Assembly: GCA_003833135.1 (NCBI GenBank)
Contig: QZLH01000338.1
Coordinates: forward strand, 16,005 to 64,718
DNA: 48,714 nt
DNA from: Oehlia diaphana
Lineage: Eukaryota; Glomeromycota; Glomeromycetes; Glomerales; Glomeraceae
Reading direction: 5' to 3'
The position numbers and the translations under genes are program-made. The notes under the pieces were generated by a model. It saw only the letters and a program-made list of their open reading frames with translations, had not been told where the DNA came from and ran no database searches. Below are positions 32,700 to 45,356 of the stretch, piece by piece. Every line of letters begins with the position of its first letter. The first letter of the stretch is position 1.

Positions 32700-33145
32700 T
32701 TTCTATAAATACTTATGTCTTGGAACAAAATTTAACTTTCATTACTTTTGCAAAAAGATTACTGGTGTTTTTTTTTACTAAAATCAAAAGTTTGAAGTAG
32801 TGAATTAAAAGGTGTTGACTGTTGAGGATCTTTAACAGTACATGTGAACTTCAATAAGAAGCTTAATAATGAACAAAATAAATTAAAATCATTTTGATAC
32901 ACTTGTACAAAGTTTTTATCCTTGAAGATTTTTTTTTTGTAGATTATATAATAACTTGCAACCATTTCAAATTATTGTAACATATATTTGTTACAACCTT
33001 TATTATTCCTAATATTAATTATTTAGCAAAATTTTAAATATTATTACAAAATGTTTTTGATTATCACAAGCATAATAAGAAATATATGAAAATCTAAAAA
33101 TATCAGATACCAAATATCAAAATACCAGTGATAATCATTAGTAAA
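32700..33145. repeat. dispersed repeat, copy B (inverted partner of 4855-5290)
   Basis: Reverse complement of copy A. The minus strand holds an open stretch (DKNFVQVYQNDFNLFCSLL and CTVKDPQQSTPFNSLLQTFD) that is broken in the other copy. The better-kept frame here hints at an old coding sequence, probably of a transposon, which I do not recognise. It lies just downstream of the RAX1-like gene. Confidence 0.65.
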
Positions 33146-33293
33146 ATTTCTAAAATAATATACATGATTTTGAACCCATATCTCCCCAACCGTCCAAATA
33201 AATTAAATATTCTTTGTTTTCTTTATCATCTTTTGAAATTCATATACCAATTTTATGAATTTCTATCCAATCTATTTATTATTATGATATTGT

Positions 33294-34634
33294 CTATAAT
33301 CGATGTCCCGGAACAGTTGCAAAAATTACCATTACAATTATAGAAACTAATAAACCTAATAAAAAGTATTTAATGGCTTTTTTAACATGTAATGTATATA
33401 TGTATGGTTCCCTTACACGTTGGAAATGAAAGAATTTTGTTTCACTACAATATAAATTATATAATTAATTTAAAAAATCCGAACACCAGAAAATTCATAT
33501 ATCAAATTTATCATTATTACCTTATTTTCAATAAAACGAAAAGTGGGCTAATCTTCGTTGCATAAGCAAATAAATTACTAATTCCAAAAAATATTGGGAT
33601 AAAACTCTAAAAGGATTTTAATAATAAAAAAAAGGCATATTAGTATATGTCATGAAACATTTAAAACCATTTAAGAAATTACGTACCCATAATCGTAACG
33701 TATTTGGTTTTCTATCCAAAAAGATTAAACTTAACACAACAGCAAAACCAATAAATAAACAGAATAAACCTATCGCCAATCTCATTGTAATTTGTCGAAC
33801 ATGCATATTTCCAAATGCTCTAGCTTTTAAAAACCTTGGGAAATGCACTCTTTCCATAAAGGCAAAAATTTCTTTTTTTGCTTCGTGAAAGATCCAAGGA
33901 TCAGCTCTTTTATGTTGAGCATCACCTTCTTCTTCAATCGCGTGAGAAATTTTTTCCCGAATATGGTCTGATAATATAATTTCTTTTTCTGATCCTTCAT
34001 AAATATATTTATAATAAATACGTTCTGCTGATTCACGAAGGTCCTCCCTTGTAAATGGTCTCTCCCGATTATAAATTGAAAAATTTCCTGTTGTCGTATT
34101 GGTTCTGTTAGAGCGAACAGAATCTCGATGTGTTAAAGGTCTTTGTTTATTTTCATTAGAAATCTCAATTATATGTGAACTTGATGGTGATTCTGGGCGA
34201 GAAGGAGGATCATCAATAATTGTAATATCAGAACCACGAGATGCAGAGCTCATATGTCTTTGAACACCTACATTGGTCGCGCTAGGCCTTAATTTATCCT
34301 TCTCAGATTTACTACCTCCCGGTCTATATCTTTCATATTCAGGATACTCATCATCTACATCCAATCCAAGTTTTTTGAGGTCTTTCAAATAAGCTTTACA
34401 TAAAACCTCATGTTCTAATACATCGAGATAAAAATCCAAGTATTCAGAAACTTTTTCTCTATCTCTCATGTAAAGGTAAAAATTATATAAACATACTGGA
34501 GGAGCTGTTTTACGAGAAAGAACTTCTTGTAATGTGGGTAGTCTGTCTCGTTTAACTGCTGGATAAGTTGCATTTTCGAGACGACGATCTTTCTCTGTCG
34601 TAATATTACTGGTTGTATTTCCTTGACTGCTCAT
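33294..34634 (-). CDS. RAX1: RGS-domain membrane protein, Rax1-like
   Basis: In yeast Rax1 is a membrane landmark for bipolar bud-site selection; in filamentous fungi the homologue is linked to polarity and G-protein signalling. Three exons (33687-34634, 33521-33606, 33294-33444) join in phase to 394 residues. An RGS-type domain is split: RLPTLQEVLSRKTAPPVCLY and MRDREKVSEYLDFYLDVLEH at about residues 29-90, then after a Ser-rich insert RESAERIYYKYIYEGSEKEI and DPWIFHEAKKEIFAFMERVH at about 205-275. Membrane segments follow at about 284-306, 317-335 and 367-390. The protein ends VPGHRL. The order RGS, insert, three helices and the short final motif match Rax1. The symbol is assigned by family likeness, and function in this organism is inferred. 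Confidence 0.82.
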
Positions 34635-35087
34635 TTCTTTGATAAATTCAAATTGTAAATTTCTGAAAAGAATTTACAATTTTATTTTTTTTTAGCAGAA
34701 ACATACTTTTTAAATCGTTACAAAAATAGTAAGTATCTATCAGCCCAGATAATAGAAAGTTATTCGATTGTATGACAAACCATGCTTTTATGCTTATGTA
34801 AGAACACTGCATATGGCTAATATAGCCATATACGGAACAGTAAAATTTAATTTTTTTTTTTATTTAATTTACAAAATCGGTAATTTATGGTAAAACTTAT
34901 TTATTAATTCGGCCAAAGAATTAATAATTCTGACCAAATGTTATTTGGTTGTCTAGATTGTTCCGCAAAATCATTTCAACCATTACTAGAAAAGGAATGT
35001 AAAACTATGAAATATTACAGTGGAGTGTTTATGAATAAGGTCAAAAAAGGAGTATAAATGTGATGTTATGGAATGATATTAAATAAA
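34635..35087. other. intergenic between RAX1-like and ARP1
   Basis: This 453-base stretch must hold the promoter of the RAX1-like gene and the 3' end of ARP1, both on the minus strand. A small palindrome is visible at GGCTAATATAGCCATATACG near 34814. There is no coding sequence. Confidence 0.6.
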
Positions 35088-36829
<1,742 letters not shown>

Positions 36830-37121
36830 TTCAGTTATTTACGATTTATCAATTTAAAAATAAAAATAATAACCGAAGGCCTTTAAGCAACAGGAACTCA
36901 AGAACTATGTTTCTTAATTGATAAACCCCTTAATTATGGTTATGAATAGGCCGATCCGTGTGAATAACACATGCTCCGGCCACGAATTAAAATATGCGCA
37001 TCTAAAATTCTTATCACGTGAAACAGTAATTCCGCCCAGCCTAAAAGTAAACTGGTGCATTCATTACATAATAAATAATAATTAATAATTCCCGCCATCT
37101 TTCTTGAATTTTTTTTTCGCA
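36830..37121. promoter_or_regulatory. shared divergent promoter of ARP1 and PEX13
   Basis: Only 292 bases separate the two start codons. It contains the E-box core CACGTG inside TATCACGTGAA at 37012-37022, the same TCACGTGA core found in the TFG2/OST1 cassette. No clear TATA box is seen on either side. Confidence 0.65.
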
Positions 37122-38509
37122 ATGCCTTCTCCACCAAAACCATGGGAGAGAACTGGAACAGCTTCAAGAGTTGCGACAGTTCCGAATAATGGAATACCAT
37201 TAACGAATATAACACAACAACAGACATCTTTAACTAGTACGTCGACAATAAATGCTAATGATGCACCTCCTGCCATTCCTGCAAGACCTTCCACAATGTC
37301 TTCAAACTTCACAAATAGAAGTAAATTTTTTTGACAACTTTTGTTAACTTTGAATCTTTATATGCTTAAACTAAATATTTCTTTTATTCAAATTTAGATT
37401 ATGGTACAACCAGCGGATATGGCTCGGGATACAGTCCATATTCAAATTATAGCTCATACGGAGGATATGGTTCACCATATAGTCGTTATGGCTCATCATA
37501 TTCGTCATATTCTCCGTATAATCGATATGGCTATGGCTCGTATGGTTCATATGGTTCATATGGTTCACATGGGTCATATGGATCACCATATAATCGGTTT
37601 GGATATGGAGGAATGATGGGACCAGGAGGAGGCCCGGGAGGCCCGGGAGGTCCGGGAGGTCCTGAGGATATGTCACTTACACAAAGAATGGAAGCAAGTA
37701 CAGCAGCAGGTTTTCATATGATAGAATCTGTAGTAGGAGCGTTTGGTGGATTCTCACAAATGTTAGAATCTACTTTCTTTGCTACACATTCATCATTTAT
37801 GGCAATGGTTGGAGTAGTAGAGCAATTTGGCAATTTACGCAATTATTTAGGACAAGTGCTGAGCGTATTTGCTTTAATTAGATGGATACGACATCTATGG
37901 TATAAAATTACAGGAAAAAGACCTTTAGTTAATCCAAATGAATTAACTCCTGGTAATTTCCAACAATATCAAGAAAATACAAAATATTCCCGTCGTCCTA
38001 TATTATTTTTCATACTTGCTGTATTTGGTGTCCCATATTTAATGCACAAGTTTATTCAAGTTATTTCAAGAAGACATCAAGAACAACGACAATTAGATGG
38101 TAATATCCCACCTGAAAGCGCTGGCAATAATAATGAAATTATTACTACTCCGATAGTTCAAACAAACTCTTCACCACAAAATTTTGAATTTTGCAGAGCT
38201 CTTTATGATTTTAAAGGCGAATCGTCTGTTGAATTAAGTTTTACCAAAGGCGAAATTATTGCTGTATTAAGTAAAACCGATTTGTGGGGAAATCCTTCAC
38301 AATGGTGGAGAGGAAGACTGAGAAATGGTGAACAAGGAATGTTTCCGTCAAATTTTATAGAAATTATTAATAAAGGAAGTAATCCTGAAAGTGGTAAAGA
38401 TATTAAAGGACTATTACCTTCTTCCAATGATAATGTAAATAATAATAATGACAAGGATAAAGAGTTAAGCATTGAAGAATTCGAGAAAACAACAGTAGTA
38501 ACCTCTTAA
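37122..38509 (+). CDS. PEX13: peroxisomal membrane protein Pex13 (import docking factor)
   Basis: Part of the docking complex that receives cargo-loaded Pex5 and Pex7 at the peroxisomal membrane and anchors Pex14. Two exons (37122-37320, 37398-38509) join in phase to 436 residues. Start MPSPPKPWERTG is the usual Pex13 N-terminal signature. A Tyr/Gly/Ser-rich repeat region follows (YGSYGSYGSYGSHGSYG), ending in GGPGGPGGPGG near residues 143-156. The conserved membrane part runs from EASTAAGFHMIESVVGAFGG through VEQFGNLRNYLGQVLSVFAL, with a helix near 266-286 (PILFFILAVFGVPYLMHKF). A C-terminal SH3 domain sits at about 330-391 (CRALYDFKG, ELSFTKGEIIAVLSK, WWRGRL, GMFPSNFIEII). YG repeats in this protein are believed to form the permeable import phase. 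Confidence 0.95.
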
Positions 38510-38757
38510 TATGATAGGAAAAGCAAGAATTAACTTTTTAGAACTTTGTGTATCGTTATTCTTTTTATTTGGGGGTTTTCCCACAAAAGACACTAAAAAC
38601 TACTGTATTTAATGGTATTCTTTATTAAATACAAAAAAAAAAATTGTAATTTATATAAAAAAATTTTCCACTTATTTAAATGTTTATACATTTATTTATA
38701 AACTAATAAATAAGCCTGTGTATAATAATTAGAGTAGTCCATTATTATTATACAGTA

Positions 38758-40143
38758 TTATTTAGTTGTAATTGATGGGAAATCTAAGAGATTTTTAAAA
38801 TCAAGTAGATGAATAGATTCTCCCATATTCGGATTTATTGCAATTTTTTCAATAAACGCAGCTTAAAAAAAAAGTTTAGTTAAATATATATCGTAAAAAA
38901 ATATTTCTACACACATATATATATATAGCATACCTTTCTTATTAGAATCTTGACCTTTGCCAAGTTCATTTATCTCTTTCAGGATAGCTTGAATATTACC
39001 TGTATTAATAATAAATAGCTTAATTTAAATTATATTTTATTAAACCACGAAATAAAGGAAAAAATACCTTGTATTTCCTTAGTTGTCCAAGAAATTTTCC
39101 CAATTCCTATGAAAAAAAATTTATTAATTTAAAACATCTTTCTTATAATAAGTTTTAACTTACCAGTATGAATCCAACCAAGTTTATCACTATTAAAACC
39201 AAGTTTATCATCCATTCTCTTTATAGTTTCAACAATATCATCAGTAACAGTACCTCTTTTCACCATAGGCATTAACATTTTTGGTCCTAAAATTCTTGCA
39301 ATTTTTGTTACTAAAGGATATAATTCTGTTGTTGATAAACATTTATCAAAATTTCCAACACTAAAATTTCCTTCTGCTATCTGTTTAAAATACAGATATT
39401 AGGTTTCAAATATGGTTGGAGAAAAATTATTTGCTTATATTATACCTCTGCGATTAATTCTTCTGCACCAACAGTATGTGCTCCAGCAGCTTTGGCCTCT
39501 TCCGCATTCTTCCCCTATTAAAATAAAGTAAATAAATTACATAAAAAATTTTATTATTACTTTACGAAATTGTTATTGGTCAATTCCATAGAAAATAAGG
39601 GAAAGGCAAATTCCATAAAATAAAAATGTTACCTTTGCAAAAACCAGCCATGCTATTTTTTTAGATATTGGTTTTGGTAAAGACACGGAACCACGGACTG
39701 GCGAATTTCCTTTTTCTAGCCTGGTTTTCACGTGTAATTCTAAAGTTCTATTCGGGTAAGTTATTTCATATGCCTATTCATATTGAAAAGTTAAAATGAC
39801 TTGTATACGTGACATAATATACAAAACTTATTATACCTTAAGTATATCAAGCGCATCAGCTAAAGGAAGAGCTGTTGAAGGCATGATTTTTTCTTTTTTT
39901 CTTCTCTTTGATTTTGAAGCATATTCCCTTATTTGTGGATATTTCTATATAAAAAGAATTTGGACTTGGATAAATTTTTTTTATACTTAGAAATATGAAA
40001 ATTAGTTATTTATTCTTTTTTTTTGAACTCACCAAATTAATAAATTCTATGAAACGAAAAGGCTTAAGATTTGATAAAGAATTATTTAAATAAATAAAAT
40101 TTGGATGTATAAATAATTGCTTAGAACGAATATGTAGAGACAT
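38758..40143 (-). CDS. MRPL1: mitochondrial large-subunit ribosomal protein uL1m
   Basis: Protein of the L1 stalk of the mitochondrial ribosome. Eight exons join in phase to 284 residues: 40033-40143, 39837-39944, 39633-39773, 39446-39514, 39164-39380, 39068-39106, 38934-38999 and 38758-38861. The first about 60 residues (SLHIRSKQLFIHPNF, later REYASKSKRRKKEK) are basic and look like a mitochondrial targeting sequence. L1 blocks are LHVKTRLEKGNSPVRGSVSL, VGAEELIAEIAEGNF, TKIARILGPKMLMPMVKRGT, GWIHTGIGKISWTTKEIQGN and AAFIEKIAINPNMG. The GPKMLMP piece corresponds to the family's LGPRGLMP signature. The gene is convergent with PEX13, the stops being about 250 bases apart, and its start lies 181 bases from that of TFB3 on the other strand. 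Confidence 0.93.
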
Positions 40144-40324
40144 TTTTTTTGTTGTTGATAATCGATGTTGATTCAACATCACGTAACTCGTGTACCACTA
40201 TTACTAGAAGTTTATTCTTTCCTGACAAATGCAATAAAAATATGACCAATCAAAGGATAGATCAGAATGAACTTAACGATATAGTTGTCCATTATTCTAA
40301 TTTTTTTTCGATGATAAAAATATT
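40144..40324. promoter_or_regulatory. shared divergent promoter of MRPL1 and TFB3
   Basis: 181 bases between start codons. It includes ATCACGTAAC near 40180, close to the TCACGTGA core of the other two divergent promoters but lacking the second half. No TATA box is obvious. Confidence 0.55.
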
Positions 40325-41701
40325 ATGGCTTCTTCAAAAAATGCAAAATATTCATTTGACGCAGATGAAGTTTGTCCAATATGTAAGAATAATAGGTACC
40401 TAACACCTAACATGAAACTGCTTGTTAGTGATTGTTATCATAAAATGTACGTATGATCATATATTTTTGCTAATTTTTCTTAAAAAAATATAATTATATG
40501 AAAGGTAAATGTACATTACTTAATAGGTGCGAATCATGCATAGATAGATTATTTGCAAATGGGGCAGGACCATGTCCAATTTGTCAAAAAATCTTAAGAA
40601 AAGTCAGCTTTATTGAACCTACATTTGAAGATTTACGTGTCGAAAAAGAAGTAAAGGTTAGGAGAATGTTATCAAAACAGTAAGAAACTATTTTTCTATA
40701 AAATGTATTGTTCGTTGCAAGTATATTATTAGACTAAAACTTAATTATAATAGGTATAATCAACGTCAAGAAGATTTCGAAAGTTTACGTTTGTATAATG
40801 ATTATTTGGAAATGGTTGAAGAAATAGGTATATTTTCACTAGGGTTCTTTTTTTTAAAAAAATAAATATGTATAGCTATTTCTTAACTATTGTACTTTTG
40901 AACTATACTCAGCATGGAATCTTATTAATGATAAAGACAAAAAAGAGACAGAAGCTTTGATGAATAAGCATCTTAATGAAAATAGAGACATTATAGCTCG
41001 TAATAGGCGTAAACAAGAAGAAGAAGCTAAAAAGGCAAATTATTTTAGTGAAAAAGTAAAGATAGATAAACGTATGAAATTTGAAAGTTATAAAAAAGAG
41101 TTGGATGAGGAAAAGAAACGAAAAGAAAGAGAGGAAGCTGAATTAATCGAAGAGCTGGTACATTTTAAAGAACTTTTATATATTTGCATTATATTTGCAT
41201 TTTACATATATAAATTAATGTGATAAATACATGTAGGCTAAATCTAAAGGATCTGCAGCTGCAATTTTAGCAGAAAAGAAGGCTATGCGAGAAAGTTCAC
41301 GTAGTCAAGAAGATAAAAGTCCACAACAACATTATCCTTCACCAGGAGACAGCAATCTTAGTTCATGGTATAGCAGTAATTTAGAATCCACTAGTTTTAT
41401 GGAAGATTCACAAGAATTTGATGCAATTGCGTCTGAATATTTGGACATTGGTTATTATACACTTAAAGACAAATATTATGATCCGTATCCTTTTTCTTTA
41501 ATACAAAAATAAAAGAAATTCTCAATTTAATATAAAGAATTATCCTTAACTTACTTTTTTTTATAATAAAGATATACCGAGACCAATACCAAGTTACGTG
41601 CGGGTGGATTTTCTCCAAAATTTCTACATGAAAGAGCATTACAAGCTGCATTTTCAGGACTTTTTTCATTCAATCAATCTGATGATATGAATATCGATTA
41701 A
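40325..41701 (+). CDS. TFB3: TFIIH/CAK assembly factor Tfb3 (MAT1)
   Basis: RING-finger subunit that bridges the cyclin-dependent kinase module to core TFIIH in transcription and nucleotide excision repair. Six exons (40325-40446, 40527-40679, 40754-40827, 40913-41157, 41237-41484, 41572-41701) join in phase to 323 residues. The C3HC4 RING uses C17, C20, C37, H39, C42, C45, C57 and C60 (EVCPICKNNRY, SDCYHKMCESCIDRLF, GPCPICQK). The block RKVSFIEPTFEDLRVEKEV follows, typical of MAT1. A long charged helix (about residues 120-210) is the expected coiled coil. The C-terminal kinase-binding tail ends LRAGGFSPKF and HERALQAAFSGLF. The last exon was placed in the frame that gives this conserved tail; another frame is also open but does not match the family. 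Confidence 0.93.
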
Positions 41702-42115
41702 AAAGAGTGTAATTTGAGGGTAATTCTTAATGAAATCTACCAGTCATTGATAAATTGTGAATGGAAAAGGAATTTATCAATAATTTTCTTAAAATTATTT
41801 AGTATTCAATAAATAAAATAATATTTAAATAGAGGTAAGTCTATTGACTACGAATATTTATTTAAAAAAACATTGATTAAAATTTTGTTTATTTTAGTTA
41901 ATAGTGTAGGTAAGTTTATTTTTAATAATAGTGGTTTCTTTATGTAAAGAAATAAAAATAGATGATAGAAATTGCTAAAGCTTTAAATAAAATTTTATTT
42001 TTATTAAAAAAAAGACTATTCATTGTTCATATCCGTATTATTAAATACACTAAATAAAAAAAAAAAATAAAATAAAAAAAAAATGAATTAATAAACAAAA
42101 TAATCTCTATAATCT
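41702..42115. other. convergent 3' intergenic region
   Basis: AT-rich region between the stops of TFB3 (plus) and the hydrolase gene (minus). It contains AATAAA words near 41810 (plus) and TTTATT words near 41985 (read on the minus strand as polyadenylation-like signals), and an A-rich tract at 42056-42082. There is no gene. Confidence 0.55.
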
Positions 42116-43431
42116 CTATAATGATAAATAATTTAGCTTGCTAATATTAGACACTTCAAGCATTTCTTCAATAACAGCTCTATTAAAATCAATAGGATTG
42201 TCAAGATAAAGATGATGTCCAGCATCTGGTATTCTTTCAATTCTAACAGGTACATTCATTAATTTTTTAGCCTTTTCGGCAGCACGAAAGTCCATCCAGT
42301 CATGTTCACCGTATAAAAATGTAGTAGGCATTTTAATCTCATGTAATCTATCAATTAATGGATTACGAGCGTAAGCACCGGGTTCAAGTAATCTTGTGAC
42401 GGAATATTCCCCACTACCTGTAGCTGTGGAAATATGGTAAATGTAATCATGTAAATCTAATTGATCTATTTCCTCAAGATGTGAAAATCTCCTCGTTGTA
42501 TATTTTGATACAAGAGATGGCCCAAATGGACCTAAACAACGTAATATTAATTGTGGAGTGAAATGTGCATTCCATAGTCGTGATACCCATCCAGGAATTT
42601 GTCTTCCACCGCGACCATCAGAATTATAAAATTCTGGATCATTTTGTGGATTTCTTGGTATACCAACTGGTGAAACCAATATAAGTCTTTCTACATGTTC
42701 AGGATATTTTAAAGCATAAACTGCTGCTAAATAACCACCTAAACTATGTCCCAATAATGTCATTTTATCAATTTGATGAATTTCTCTCCATTTTTCTAAA
42801 GAATCAACAAAAAATTTTTCGGTTTCCTCAACATATTTATCAACTTCTTTTTCTTTTATAATGAATTTTGGTCGAGAACTTCTACCCATACCCAACCAAT
42901 CTATACTATATATTCTCCATCCAGGTACTTGACTTAATCCATGATAATTTCTATAAAAAAATCCAAGTCCCGCTCCAAAACCATGACACATGACTAAATT
43001 CTTTATCGAAGAATTTTTACTTTCATTTACTGTAGTCGTGTTTGATTGCACCTTCAAATCAGTTTGTGGTACATGAGTAAATCCAAGTTGTTGTTCTTCA
43101 CTTGTTGTATGCGAGTCAGTTTTTGATGAAGAGAGTAAGGATGAAATTGATCCATTGTCGATTGCAAAGTCGTTACCTTTTTGATCTATAACTAATGTAT
43201 TAATCTTTCTTATTCCATCACCATCTAAATCGACCAATCCTACTTTTGCTGTTGTTTTTGAATCAGCTGGTGTACCTAATGTTTTACCTCCTAATGTAAA
43301 ATATGCTAAACGTGATAATAAACGTGCTTCAGCTGCTTCAGATGTTTGTTCTGAGCGGGAATACCAATGTCTTAGCGATGCGAACCTAATATAAGGAGAA
43401 CTAATTACAAAAAAAAAAAAAGTTAGTATTT

Positions 43432-43472
<41 letters not shown>

Positions 43473-43545
43473 GAAAAATGAAGGTAAAATATACTGACGG
43501 TGCAGGTGGAATAACAATTGGTGAGGCAGAAGATACACTAGTCAT
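42116..43545 (-). CDS. alpha/beta hydrolase of the ABHD4/ABHD5/Cld1 family
   Basis: Probable lipid acyl hydrolase or acyltransferase; yeast relatives (Cld1, Ict1, Ecm18) act on mitochondrial phospholipids such as cardiolipin. Two exons (43499-43545, 42116-43385) join in phase to 438 residues. The oxyanion region is VMCHGFGAGLGFFYRNY (about residues 147-163), the nucleophile elbow is GHSLGG with Ser near 230, the acid is the Asp of GEHDWMD near 378, and the His is in DAGHHLYLDNP near 406-407. That last piece also fits the HX4D motif (HHLYLD) seen in the ABHD4/5 branch. A Ser/Thr-rich insert of about 60 residues precedes the core. The single intron (43386-43498) holds a (TA)n microsatellite. 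Which substrate it uses cannot be told from sequence. Confidence 0.88.
43433..43468. repeat. (TA)n microsatellite in the hydrolase intron
   Basis: About 17 uninterrupted TA/AT units inside the 113-base first intron. Length polymorphism is likely. It takes up about a third of the intron and leaves donor and acceptor intact. Confidence 0.9.
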
Positions 43546-45356
43546 TTTAATTAAAAATGGTATGAAAGGGATTAAATATGTAGATTCTTTTAATATATTA
43601 AGTATAATTTAATTCGATACGTTTTTTCTATGAAAATTAAATTAAAGATAATTAGGAGAAAAGTAATAAAAAAGGAATTTGAATCTATTTATATACTAAA
43701 ACTTGGATCCGCGCAATCGGATTTACGTAAGGTTTTATTTACCGGGTCGGCAAAATTTATCTATTACAATCGGGATGTTTATTTTCCGACCTAAAAATAG
43801 GTTGTCATACATTTCTCTATAAATTATTATTATTAATCTATTTAATTTAATAATATAATTTAAACAAGTTTCCTTCGCGCGGAATTATCAGTACTACTAA
43901 GGTATTAACCAATCACGACATATTACGTTTAATTTTGAAAGGAAAGAAAAAAAAAGAAGAAAAGATAAATTTTTACTTAAATTTCCATTATTTTATCCGA
44001 ATAATAAAAATAGTATTATGGTAAAGTTGATTATTAATCAATTAACTAACCAGTTTTGCCGAACAATTGAGCTAATACACTTTTAACTGTGAGTGCCTTA
44101 TACTCCTTCCTTGCATAATACCTTTTTTTCTCATTAACCCCTTAAAAGATGAATATCATATAAAGATGTCAGCTGTGTGCAATAATACATTAGATAAATT
44201 CCTTAAGTTCAGTAGTTCAGTAAAAATTAAATTATTTTGTATGATTTTACCTATTGGAATTGTACAGTATATTGTCGATCAATCAAATAAACAAAAAATT
44301 TCAGACTATATTAGGGAATTTAGGATTAATAAGGTCAACTTAAGCTTTCCTTCTTAGTATGATCTCGTGGATGTTCGGATGTTCGCGTGGAAACCTTTAA
44401 TGATTCAGCTGATCCCAGGCATATGCCAAAATTATCTTAGCAACTTTTTTTTGGTAATAACTTCCCCAAATTTTTATTTTATGACTGCGAGTGTGGTTAT
44501 TGAACGCAGCTGGAGGTATATTTCCGGATAATGGCTGAAATTTTTTTTGCGCGCATATATACATACGCGGTAAAAAAGTATTTATGAAAATCCGCAGGGA
44601 TTCTATTGGCTAATTTAATAATGTTTTTTGGTTTTTTTTTGCCCTAAAGACTTATGGCGTGTTGATTCTGGTATTTCATGGTGTGACGTGCTGACCCATG
44701 CAATAAATATATAAATACCTTTTCTCACTCTGGAAAATAGTATTCTTTTTTTGTACTTTCTCTTTTGATTTATACGTTAATTGACGAGAAAACAAAGTAC
44801 AATCCCAATTATTATATTTCCTGTATGTATTATTTATAATAGTTTTCTTTCAATATTTAATTATGTACACCAAATAATGAAGATTAGACCTGAAAAAAGA
44901 ATATAATTAGGATTAATGATAAGAGATCAATCAACGTAAAAAAGATATATGTTTCTTTTAGTCACCCGTTTATGGTTTTTTTTTTTGGTTGCATGAGTTT
45001 CAGCTTGCATCGGGGATGACTACTAGTTTTTAGTGGTAACAGAAGTGCTAAAAAGGAAATTAGTGTAGTATTTAACTAAACTCTCTCGGAAAGTAAACAA
45101 ATTTCATTGTTTGTTCTTTTTCATATATTAAAATATACGGTCGAAAAACCGTCCTTTCAACGAAATTTTCAGTACTTTTTCTTTTTGTTTATATTAGGAA
45201 TAACATCTTGTTAAAATAATAATAAACTAAGATATTCCATAAATTCTAAATGGATATCTCGCTGTAAGATAGAAAATATATATATTTAGCTTCAGTCGTT
45301 TCTTCAATATATTTTTTTTTTTTTTTCTTTAGTATAATATCCCAAAAGATTACTTG
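43546..45356. promoter_or_regulatory. long divergent intergenic region between the hydrolase and ATG13
   Basis: This is the longest gap in the right-hand gene island (1.8 kb). It contains GC-richer patches (GCGCGCATATATACATACGC near 44559-44578) and a TATA-like ATATATAAATACC at 44707-44718, followed about 40 bases on by pyrimidine-rich TTCTTTTTTTGTACTTTCTC. This would suit transcription towards ATG13 with a long 5' untranslated region. A small open frame lies at 44166-44357 (listed separately). Nothing else was recognised. Confidence 0.5.
44166..44357 (+). CDS. small open frame, 63 residues, uncertain
   Basis: Starts MSAVCNNTLDKF and has one possible membrane helix (IKLFCMILPIGIVQYIV), then a charged tail (DQSNKQKISDYIREFR). 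It resembles small mitochondrial membrane proteins in general layout, but I recognise no family. It sits alone in a 1.8 kb intergenic region with no visible introns. In AT-rich sequence a chance frame of this size is quite possible. Confidence 0.25.
   Translation: MSAVCNNTLDKFLKFSSSVKIKLFCMILPIGIVQYIVDQSNKQKISDYIREFRINKVNLSFPS

Noticed and set aside
33128..33343. Plus-strand open frame of 71 codons
   Set aside because: It overlaps the last exon of the RAX1-like gene on the other strand and the dispersed repeat; there is no protein character.
36940..37312. Minus-strand open frames over the ARP1/PEX13 promoter and PEX13 exon 1
   Set aside because: They overlap a confirmed gene and have no family match; the promoter is only 292 bases long.
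37371..37676. His/Met-rich open frames on both strands over the PEX13 repeat
   Set aside because: They are shadows of the Tyr/Gly/Ser repeats of PEX13 read in other frames.
40397..40402. GTACCT as a donor inside the first TFB3 exon
   Set aside because: Splicing there would remove part of the RING finger; reading through to GTACGT at 40447 keeps all eight zinc ligands.
41571..41692. Alternative frame in the last TFB3 exon (PRPIPSYVRVDFLQNFYMK)
   Set aside because: It is open but does not match the family; the other frame ends HERALQAAFSGLF as in MAT1 proteins.
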